This document shows, in pieces, positions 55,145 to 64,000 of a DNA stretch of 64,000 bases; position 1 is the stretch's first letter; every line of letters begins with the position of its first letter. Source of the stretch: Undaria pinnatifida (taxonomy: Eukaryota > Sar > Phaeophyceae > Laminariales > Alariaceae); NCBI GenBank assembly GCA_012845835.1, contig JABAKD010000023.1:11750427-11814426 (forward strand), given 5' to 3'. The translations under genes were made by a program, and so were the position numbers. A model generated the notes under the pieces. That model did no database searches, was not told the DNA's origin, and worked only from the letters and a program-made list of their open reading frames with translations.

Positions 55145-58100
55145 ATGGGAGAGTCCACGAGAGCACGTGATGCGGTAGACAAGCTCGTAAGAGCTCTCAA
55201 CGGCAAATTTAATGGGCTTAAGTTCGACGTATGGAAACGCACGGCTCAGTCCGTGATAAATATGCGTCATGCCGGGATCTCTGATATCCTGGAAGGGCGA
55301 CCTTGCCCCGAGCCCGAACTAATTAGTCCTGTCTATCTTTTAGAACAAGTAGGCCTTCACGAGCTGTATCTCGCAGCCAGGCCGCTTACGAAACGGACAT
55401 TCAGTCCGGGGAAACACCCCCGGCTGATACGGCAAAAAATGTACAGCCGGACGCAGGGAGTACTCCCGTGGACACGGCGCATCTGCCACCATCATCTTCA
55501 GCATATTCTACACTCCCAGCCGCAACATCAGTTTTATGGGCCACGGATCACAACATCTAGAATTTGGAAGACATCAAGCACTGGCACCGCAACAATCGTC
55601 TTCTGTTCGACTTCTTGTTCCTGAGTACATCGGGAGCTGCGGCCAGCTTTCTTCTACAATTCAAGCCCAAACGAGGTGAACTTGCGAATGCAAAAGCTGC
55701 TTGGGATGGTATGGTTAGAAAATATCAAAATTCCACCCGCCAACGTAGACGTATACTCAAACAACAACTATCGCATATGGACGTGACAGATGGGCAAGAC
55801 CCAGACGTGTTTATAGACGAAGTATACTATTTACGGGATGAATTGGTGGACATGGGAGAGGTATTCAACGATGGCAGCATATTGGGCATAGTGCTGGAAG
55901 GACTCACGGATGAATACCTGCAAATAAAATACAGCACCGAAGCAGATGATGACTTCACACTCGACCGAGCTGTGATAACAATGCGAAATATGTACGCGAA
56001 TAGAGCTATGCGAAACGGGCCTTTGCGAAACGCGAAGGGGCGTGAATCTGCTATGGTAGTCACGTCAACACCCTCAGCAGTAGTGACCTGTTCACACTGC
56101 AAAAAGCCAGGCCATCGATTCCAAAATTTCTTTAAACGCAAGAGAAAGATGTCGGGGAAGAAACCTCCCCCGACACCTCGAAAGAATTCGTGGTGTAGCC
56201 TGCACAATACCGATCGCCACGATAATAGCGACTGTCGGTCTCAAATGCGGGACGACAATATAACCCGTCGCCCTCGTCCTGGTCAACAAAATGGCAGGCA
56301 CAATAACAACCGCAGCGCTCACGCCAATACCGCCATAACTCCAAATTCAACAACGCAAATGGAAGCTTACGTCCCAGAGATACATGCTCCATCCACTACT
56401 ACTGCGGCTGCGACTACAGCAGCTACTTCTACGTCCTTCGCGACTCCTTCCTGTCCATCCTCACCTCCAGTTGGTATAGGTTATTCTTTCATCGCCGCAC
56501 CTCCGATCAAGATCGCCGCGCAGCTCGTCGACCTCTCCATGATTGCGGACAGCGGAGCGTCTAGCCACTTCATCGACAATCAGCATTTACCGGGCATTAA
56601 ACATAAAATGAACCACCGTGTGTAGCTGGACCCTCCCGTAATAATCAACGTAGCGGGAAACCATCGCCTTTATGGCGTTGGTCAAGGGGTTTATTCGTAC
56701 AAGTGTTGGACCACATGGCTCTAAGCACTCTGTACAGCTTCCTGTCACGATCGTACCTGGGCTAGGCAGGCACATATTTTCGGGGGGATCAGCTGCTGCG
56801 AGAGGGGTCACTATGATCATCGCCACGCAGTCGTATCTTGACATGAGTGCTTTTGCTATACCCCTACGTAAGGACAGCCACTGCCCTTCTTTGTATCATC
56901 TCGACCTCACCACTGGTGCTACCAGCCGAACACCTGAGGCAGCGTTCCCGACCATCTCCGGCAAAAACTTTAAACCGGAAACCGTCCTCGCTGTTCATGC
57001 TTCGACGACTCCTAAACCGACTTCCCTGCCAAAACCCGTTCCAGCTAATATCTGGCACAAGAGGTTGGGTCACCCCAATGGTCAGGTGATGTCCAATGTG
57101 AAGAACATTGCAGAATGTGGGGTGAATTTTTCAGACACCCTGTCGGCGTGTGAAACGTGCAAAATTAACAAGAGCACTCAACAGAATCATTCTAAAACAT
57201 CGCGGCCTGACCCTTCCAGCGAACGTTTAAAGCTGGTGAGTACTGACCTGCTCGGACCTGTGACGCCCCAGGCGATCGGAGGATACGCCTACATGGCAAA
57301 GTATACCGACCATCACAGCAGGCTAAAAGCTGTCTACTTTATTGAAAAGAAAAGTGACACGCTACACACGCTTGGTAGATTCATTCAAGATCTAGCCATC
57401 CCTCTAGGGCTAAGGGTGCAGCATCTACGTTCTGATAATGGGGGCGAGTATACATCCGGCAGCTTTCAGGGATATTGTAAATCAACTGGAATTCGTCAGC
57501 AATTCTCGGCCCCGTAAACATCGCAGCAGAACGGTGTTTCGGAACGTGACGGGCGTACTATTATGGACATGACTCGCTGCTTACTCAATGAGGCACACCT
57601 TCCTAAACCTTTATGGGGAGAAATAGCTTCGACAGCAGTTTTTCTAGTCAACCGATTACCACACGCGGCAATCGGCGGCGACACACCCTACCATCGTATG
57701 TTCGAGAAGCATGCAGACCTCTCATTTTTGAGGATTATCGGCACTCGGGCATTTGTGCACGTTGAAGGGTACACCACCAAGCTTCAACCTAAGGCTTGGG
57801 AAGGTGTTCTCGTCGGCTATGACAGCGACAGACCTACAGTCCGCGTGTATGATCGCTACACGGGAAGAATTTCAAGCTCGCGCAACGTCTCCTTCATCGA
57901 AGAGCCGCCTACCGTTCTACCAACAGCAGACTCGGGGGGACAAGAAGAATCTGAAGCCCCCGATTTCGATTTGGAGCCAGGCTCGGATTTTATGGACGAC
58001 TATCAGAGCATCAAACATGGTATCTCATCGCTAGAAGCTAGCAACACCGACGCAACCGGCAACAAGCCGTTTCACATGAGGCTGCGCTCATCCACTTCTC

Positions 58101-59793
58101 AAGCGAAAGCGCGTCAGCAGGCAATTCAATGCCTAGATTCCCCGAAACAGCAGTTCGAGGCCGTCTCGCAGTACATTGGGGCTGTCGGCATGATAAAGTA
58201 AGTCCTCCGGCTTCTATCTCGGTACCCAACACGTACGCGCAAGCTATGGCCTCACCACAGGCAGAAGAATGGGAAGCAGCCATGCGTAAGGAGTTCAAAA
58301 GTCTCGATGAGCACGAGGTCGCCGATTTAATTCCATTCACCAAGGTCCCTCCGGGCTGCTCAATCGTTGGAACGTTGTGGGTATTTCGAGTTAAAACAGA
58401 CGGACGTTTTAAAGCAAGGCTCGTGGTACAAGGTTGGGCTCAACAGCATGGACTAAATTGATTCACTACTTTCGATCCTGTTTGTCGTATTGAAAGTCAG
58501 CGTCTTCTGCTGGCTATAGCGGCATCAAGGGATTGGCGAGTTTTAGCCATGGACGTACAAACTGCATTTCTCAACGGGAAACTTGAAGAGGACGTCTACA
58601 CGAAGCAAGCACCAGCGCTTTGAAACGGTAGACGAGAGAACCAACCGACCGCTGGTAATGAAACTGCGTAAAAGCTTATATGGACTTCGCCAATCACCAA
58701 GCGTTTGGAACAGCACCATTGACAAGGACTTGCGTAAAATGGGGTTCACGCCGACAGCATCTGATTCCTGCGTTTACACAAAGGGAAGTGGGAACACGTA
58801 CATCATGTTAACTCTCTTCGTCGACGACCTACTCATCACTGGACCATCAAATGCAATCATGGCCGAGGTTCGACGTGAGCTTACGGAAAAGTTCGCTATG
58901 ACTGATCTCGGGGATGTGTATCAAATTCTGGGCATCGAAGTTAAGCGCGTCAAGGCAGCCGGAACGATCGAACTCAGTCAAGGACAGTACACACTTTCGA
59001 TACTTAAGCGTTTCAATATGAGTGACTGCAACCCGGTACACGTACCTGGAATAGGAAGGAAACTAAGCGCACAGCCGGAAGGAGGCGTGTTTTAAACGAG
59101 GCAATGACTAAGCTCCATCAAGCCATTGTAGGAAGGCTCAACTTTCTTACCCAATGTACGAGGTACGACGTGGCGTTCAGCACGATGCAAATAGCTCGTC
59201 ACATGGCAAAGCCCACATCGGTGCATATGGCAGCGGCTGAAAGGATCCTTCGATACCTTCGAGGAACACCTAATCTGGCTATTGTGTACAAAAGGGGCAG
59301 CAGCTTCGATCTTACCAGATACTGCGACGCTTCGTATGGTATGGGAGACCCTAAAGTGATGAGGTCTACTACCGGGTCGATGTTCTTCTTGGCCGGAGGA
59401 CTCATCAACTTCTCGAGTCAGCTACAAAAGATCACTGCTCAAAGCACAACCGAAGCGGAACTTATAGCTCTGAACACCTGCGCGAAAAATGGACTTTACC
59501 TATCAGGAATCCTTGGGGAGCTAGGATGGCCGAACTTCAGGAGCTTCAGGATATCTTCCGACAACAGAGGAGCACTTCTCCTTTCAGCGAACGACAATTA
59601 TTCCAACCGGAGCAAACACATTGCAATGAGATTTGCAGCTCTGAGGCACTGGATAACGGACATAATCGTAATCACCGAGTTTGTCTCTTCGAAAAATCAG
59701 CTTGCTGATATCCTCACCAAATTTTGCGATAAGCCAGCCTTCAACGACCTCTGCTCGAAGATCAACGACTTCAGCACGGAGAACTCCTTCTAA
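55145..59793 (+). pseudogene. Copia Gag-Pol polyprotein, interrupted
   Basis: Gag starts MGESTRARDAVDKLVR with FDVWKRTAQSVINMR. A knuckle-like CSHCKKPGHRFQNF has Phe where the last Cys belongs. Protease active site is IADSGASSHFIDN. The integrase zinc module is WHKRLGHPNGQ with CETCKINK, and the core has STDLLGPV, LRSDNGGEY and, past a stop, NGVSERDGRT. RT motifs: WEAAMRKEFKSL, RFKARLVVQGW, VLAMDVQTAFLNGKLEEDVY, LYGLRQSPSVW, and LFVDDLLITG with FVDD at the catalytic loop. RNase H: YCDASYG, TAQSTTEAELIAL, SKHIAMRFAALRHWI. Breaks: slip near 55565, stops at about 56623 (TAG), 57515 (TAA), 58459 (TGA) and 59093 (TAA), and slips near 56640, 58190 and 58605. Not translatable as one product. Confidence 0.95.
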
Positions 59794-60071
59794 GCTCCAA
59801 CACCTTGAAGTCGCAACTACAGCTCCGGCTCGCAAACCCGCCTTTGACCATCGCGACGGCCTTGTAAAATATCTCAGGCAACCTCCAGGCACGGATCCTA
59901 TACATAGGGACACTTTTGTAAGGCATTAAAATAATCGCGCGAAGCGCGAAAAAAAATTGGAGGCGTTTCGGAAAATGGAAAAACATCATAAAAAAAATCG
60001 CGCATGCCTCCCTCTTATAAGAACGGGGCTCACGCAAGGTTCTTACGGAGAAATAAGAACTTCGGTAAATT
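59794..60071. other. Copia 3' flank
   Basis: Unmatched sequence with a short hairpin (TCGCGC..GCGCGA near 59935-59950). No LTR or PPT is recognisable. Confidence 0.4.
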
Positions 60072-60945
60072 TTATACTGAAGTTAGTGTGGGGCACATCA
60101 TTTTCATAAAAATACCTGGTACGAAATTCAGCCTAAAAAACAACAAAACCTCGGTTTCTTATCAGAGGACCGGCGGCACAACACTCTAAAAGTAGTACGG
60201 GACGTAAGAATAGCAAGCTGATACTTCTAGGAAGACAAGAAATCCGGAAGCTGAAGTTAGTGCAGATGACACCCTCTCCGAAATAAGAAACCCGAAGCCA
60301 CAACCAGGATTCCTGCTTCTCGCTATCAAATAGGTGGCTGATTCTTGTACAAGTAGGTGTAGTGCAGATAGATTATTCTAGGCTGTTACAGCAGCAGCAG
60401 TAGTAGAAATGAAATAATAATAGGAAAAAAAGGAAGAAATCGGGATGATTCTGGCCGAGGCTGAATTTCTTATTTGAGAAAAGGTGAGTTCTACACACTA
60501 TCTTCAGCACAGCGCCTCTCAGTTGTCTTCCTTTCCTGGTAAGGTATCGGCCTTGCTTTCCTATATCCCTGTTCGTTTTTTTTAATTTATGTTGTGCACT
60601 ACTACTGCAACAAGTAAGTAGTGCTGCTGTATCACATAATATGTACCAGGTACCTGGTACAACGGCAAGCATCACCAACCAGCCGCAGAGCAGTGATTTT
60701 GTCATGCGTTTGTGATACAAACGTTGTCGTTGCTATACAACGTGTTTATTTTGCATTGAACTCCTTGGTGTGTATCGAATGAATGAAGTAGGGCTTTCGG
60801 TGACAATATTCGACTGGGAAGCGATGCGGGTGGTTCCGCCAAAATAGACGACAACACCACAAAAAATAGGACCCATGTATAACTCCAGTTCAACCAAATG
60901 ATTGGCGATGCTTTTGAAAAATCTTCGTTCTTCCAATTAGACACT
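60072..60945. repeat. Direct repeat R, copy 2 (~870 bp)
   Basis: Same orientation as 53605-54460: TACTGAAGTTAGTGTGGGGC, CCTCGGTTTCTTATCAGA, CTTCTAGGAAGACAAGAAATCC, TGTGTATCGAATGAATGAAG. Ends at the same TTAGACACT, then continues into different sequence. Has an extra GTACCAGGTACCTGGTAC palindrome near 60641. Confidence 0.85.
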
Positions 60946-61655
60946 CTTGCATGGTGTATGTCTTTGCACTGAACCATTCTTGCCGCCCGGCGACATCTAG
61001 CACCCCCATCATGCCCGGCGAAGCATGAGAAATAACAGGGGGTGGGGAATAGCTTCGAGTAGGTACCAGGTAACCCCCCCCCCCTCTTCTTTCCCTCTCC
61101 CCAGGGATGGCAAAAAGGAAAACATGGGAATGGAAAAACAAAACAAATGTGCGTCACGATTTTGTCGACGACGGTGGTAGTATCGCTGTTGACTCCCCCC
61201 CCCCTCCCCCGAGATGAAACAGACAATCAATCCCAGGGCCACACAAAACGAAACGGCCGGCTCGCAAACGAAAGTAAAAACATAATAAACTCGTACGGTA
61301 TTTATTCTCTGGGAATTAACAAAACGCAAACTCGACCCGACACTGCAGACGCTAACCTACCACACCAAGATGGGCCGGAGTATAAAGCGACGATCAGGTG
61401 CGTAGACCCTACGGTGCACTTTTCACATTCACACCACGACCACCACCGCTTTTCGTCTGATTTAGTTTCCCAGGTCTGCGGGCCTCGGGCCGGTGGTTTT
61501 CTCGCGACACATTGCATTGGGGCCGCCCCTTCTTCCCACGCGGGGCAGGGTGAGCCTCCTGGTACGCGCCTTCTTGTCGACTGTGGCCGCGGTGAAAGAA
61601 AATCTGAGGGCCCCGGAGTGGGCCCTTGGGCTTCTTGGGCGTCGGTTGGCGGCGC
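60946..61655. other. No recognised feature
   Basis: Contains C-runs (61075-61084, 61196-61209) and unremarkable frames on both strands. I see no supported gene. Confidence 0.4.
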
Positions 61656-61659
61656 CAAA

Positions 61660-63894
61660 CTACCCAGCCTCATCCCCGCCGCCGCTAAACACCAACATCT
61701 CCGCAGCTGACGCCGACACGCCTGCACCTGCCGCTGCGCCCCCCCTTTTACTGCCGCCACAAACGCCAACAATACCTGCCCCATACCAACTCCGCGAAAC
61801 AGCAGCGGAAACAGCGCTACCGACAACATCCGCAGTCATCGCGCCCCCGTCAGCTTCCCTCAACCTAGCACGCAATGCAGCATGCCGTTGACTAATAGAG
61901 ATCCTCGTATACTTTACGTTGGCGTGCCCTTTGATTTCATCAAATAGTGATTCTGAAGTTGTTGGGAGGTCGACAAGATCAACCGGCCCCTCACCCCCAG
62001 CATCAGGTCCCCACAATCTCTGAGAAAGGTCGCTTCTTTCACCAGTGTCTATCACGTCAAGAGCAGAGACCCACCCAGGAAACATCGGGCTATCCGGTGA
62101 CCAGCTGGCCGAGTCGCTTTAGATAATATCAAACTCAAACTGTTCGTAGCACGCTCCAATCTACTTCGGCAGTCCGCGGTTCTTCACAGCCATCCCAATA
62201 TTCCAGCGATAATTGAACTCCAGCAGAATCGAGTGGGCCAGCGCAGGAGAAGCGCAATAGTAGCCTGCGGAGGTAACGATGAAAACCCGTAAAAAAAGGA
62301 CAAACAGTTACAGCGGGCGAAAAACATATTGAACAGGTTTACGTCAGGTCCATCATAACACGAATTACCTGGTTGACCACCATGTTACAAACACTGCAAC
62401 AAACGAAACCGTGAGGTATACTTGACGGCAAATACTATGAGCATCGGGTTATGCCGTGAGGCCAATGTTATGGGTGGAAATGGTTGCTGTGCCTGCTAGT
62501 GATAGAAAAGTCACGCAAAACACACACCAAGCCCCTGTACTGCTGGTACCTCTGACACAGCGACGAGTGGTGATCCCCGCTTCACTTTTCCCTTTTGCGT
62601 AGTACAGCGGCACGCCGTCAGGTTTGCTTAGACAACAAGCTTCGATGTGCTTGCGGAGCAGCTTCACGACCTCCAGGGCTTTTGGGCGCAGGTGATTTTA
62701 TCCCGATTTCGCATATATCACGTCGCAGAACCGATCAACCACTGAACCAAAGCGAGTCAACAATCGTGTCCGCTCGGGCACCAACCGCCTACAATTCCGC
62801 AAGAAACACGTCCAGTTCATCTCTATATACTCTGCCACCTATTCCGATGCCATTTTTCGCGCTTGAAGAGCACTTCCTACCTGCGGTTGGAAGCGAGATC
62901 GGCAGGAGCGTAATGGCCACGACACATGACCCAGTACAGGCATTGCTTTCGACGACAGCTAAAGTCTCTCCATATCACTGATCCGAACAACGACACAAGT
63001 GACGTCAAAACCACTTGCCTCCTTGTTGTCTTCCAGATTAACGATATAGCAAGCATCTCTCAACCAAGCCATGGAGGGCTTGAAGGCGCCGTGACTCTTC
63101 TTCACTAGGCGCGAGATACGTGGAAGCGCGTGAAAGGTATCCAAGCGAACCTTGAGCATGTGTGGGCCACCCCCCGATACAGTTGGGCAACAATCAACAT
63201 GAATTCAGAACACTCGAACGGAAAAAAATCGTATTTAAAGCGCACATTGACGCCGAGCAGATTTCAGAAACAAACAAAACATATTTGCCACCTCTACAGC
63301 ACTCACGTCGTCCTGGTCGACATTGCCACCGATCTCGTCTCCGGCTCCTAGGTCGCAAGCGCGGTCGTGACCAGCATCAAAGTCATACCCGTCGCCACCG
63401 TCCTCTTCGCCCTCGTCCGAGTCCGCATCATCTAAAAAAAGAAAAAAAACGAAAACGTTTGGTGTGTTTGGCGAATAATACAACGTCAGCAAGAGAATGA
63501 GAAACGCCAATGCGGGCAGGGCGTCAGACAACTCAGCTCAATTTCTTCCAAGGACGGTGTAAGGCCTTACCTAGCGAGCCCACCACGTGGCAAGGTGCTT
63601 CGGTGGCGAAGAAGTCGGGGTCATCGTTGTAAGCGGCACTTGCATTCAGGTTCGGCGACGGTGCTGGTGTCGCAGGGGGGGGTGTCCAATCGGCCGCAAG
63701 GTGAACATGGGTAACGTCCCACAGAACAAGAAGGTACAAGAAATAAGGTCTCGATGAATATGTTACAAAACATCCCAATCGCATCTGTGTTCCCGGCGGC
63801 AAAATGGTCGGAACCGGGCCGCGTATGGGATCCTTCAATATCTCGATCTCCACGTAAACGAGAACGGACGCGTAAGCATCCAGGCAGGCATACT
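61660..63894 (-). pseudogene. Multi-exon gene with 3'-5' exonuclease-like end and conserved C-terminus
   Basis: Minus-strand exons with matching splice signals. Exon a (63571-63894) begins YACLDAYASVLVYVEIE, the last motif of DnaQ-fold (RNase D/WRN-type) 3'-5' exonucleases, and ends at GTAAGG. Exon b (63307-63431) follows a TTCTTTTTTTAG acceptor, is Asp/Glu-rich and in phase, and ends at GTGAGT. Exon c (63019-63150) reads TFHALPRISRLVKKSHGAFK and LRDACYIVNLED and appears to end at a GC donor (GAG|GCAAGT). Exon d (62550-62880) ends with CCLSKPDGVPLYYAKGK and RRCVRG before GTACCA, with a stop midway. Exon e (to 62264, after CCTCCGCAG) has ALAHSILLEFNYRWNIGMAV, then stops TAG and TAA, then WVSALDVIDTGERSDL. 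The two in-frame stops argue for a pseudogene. The N-terminal exonuclease exons lie beyond 64000. Confidence 0.55.
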
Positions 63895-64000
63895 CTACCC
63901 GTGACGGCACCATAAGGATTTTAAAAGGCAGGCATCATCAACATTCCACCTATCAGCAGATTCAAGAGAATGGCGCCAACAATCAAGCTGGCAACAAAGT

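Larger units (their letters stand above)
54461..59793 (+). mobile_element. Ty1/copia retrotransposon, no 3' LTR found
   Basis: 5' LTR, primer-binding site, hexamer leader, then gag-protease-integrase-RT-RNase H in Copia order (integrase before RT). After the final stop at 59793 I find no second LTR before the direct repeat at 60072, so the 3' end is lost or recombined. It is the likely source family for the insertion at 42051-43068. Confidence 0.92.

Noticed and set aside
29750-59793. Stop-codon reassignment to explain in-frame stops in transposon genes
   Set aside because: TAA, TAG and TGA all occur as interrupting stops, and frame slips occur as well; decay or indel error is simpler.
59794-60071. 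Copia 3' LTR immediately after the polyprotein
   Set aside because: No stretch here matches the 54461-54904 or 42658-43068 LTRs.

Overview
The window is eukaryotic nuclear DNA and almost entirely repetitive. Evidence for a eukaryote: probable spliceosomal introns (GTGAGT and GTAAGG donors, pyrimidine-rich acceptors) inside coding stretches, several classes of eukaryotic transposons, tRNA-derived SINEs and satellite arrays. Nothing fixes the species. A stramenopile or other alga with a repeat-rich genome is my guess from the transposon mix; that is inference only. I see no intact host gene, no rRNA and no functional tRNA. Many coding stretches carry indels and stops, even in elements with nearly identical LTRs, so some breaks may be uncorrected assembly errors.

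Layout: (1) 1-2370, a HindIII-rich satellite with higher-order units of about 275-320 bp. (2) 2480-5350, small tandem duplications and a foldback element (3371-4231). (3) 5498-24590, a mosaic of three repeated modules. Module X carries a perfect terminal hairpin and is at 5498 and 21013, with a partial copy at 15132. Modules Y and Z are at 7700-9640, 17250-21012 and 22260-24590. The second Z copy is split by a 1.5-kb hAT-like insertion (18305-19806) with 8-bp target duplications. Within the mosaic are a ~310-bp tandem array (10560-11800), SINE pairs and a 2,256-bp non-autonomous LTR element (12806-15061). (4) 24600-26647, a large foldback element with ~755-bp arms. (5) 27639-28456, an unrecognised spliced gene fragment, followed by CTG-rich repeats. 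(6) 29412-37066, a complete-ended 7,655-bp PIF/Harbinger element with a 19-bp perfect TIR and TTA duplication, carrying a broken transposase and two inverted minisatellite arrays. (7) 37186-39195, a 5'-truncated Helitron helicase with a C-terminal OTU domain. (8) 39779-53209, a 13,431-bp chromodomain-containing Ty3/gypsy-type LTR element on the minus strand. It has Gag with a zinc knuckle, a NADAR domain, a possible protease and integrase plus chromodomain, but no recognisable reverse transcriptase. Its integrase is split by a 1-kb Copia-derived insertion. (9) 54461-59793, a decayed Ty1/copia element with a 5' LTR and no 3' LTR, lying between two direct ~860-bp repeats. (10) 61660-63894, a minus-strand multi-exon gene or pseudogene that begins with the end of a 3'-5' exonuclease-like domain.

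Most notable: the 13.4-kb and 2.26-kb LTR elements belong to one family, with 269-bp LTRs and the same primer-binding region. Both sit at the same nucleotide and in the same orientation inside a tRNA-derived SINE, between the D-arm and anticodon-stem sequences. The small one is the large one minus two internal blocks. The large one carries a NADAR domain, a NAD/ADP-ribose-linked fold, between Gag and integrase, which I do not know as a normal retrotransposon component.
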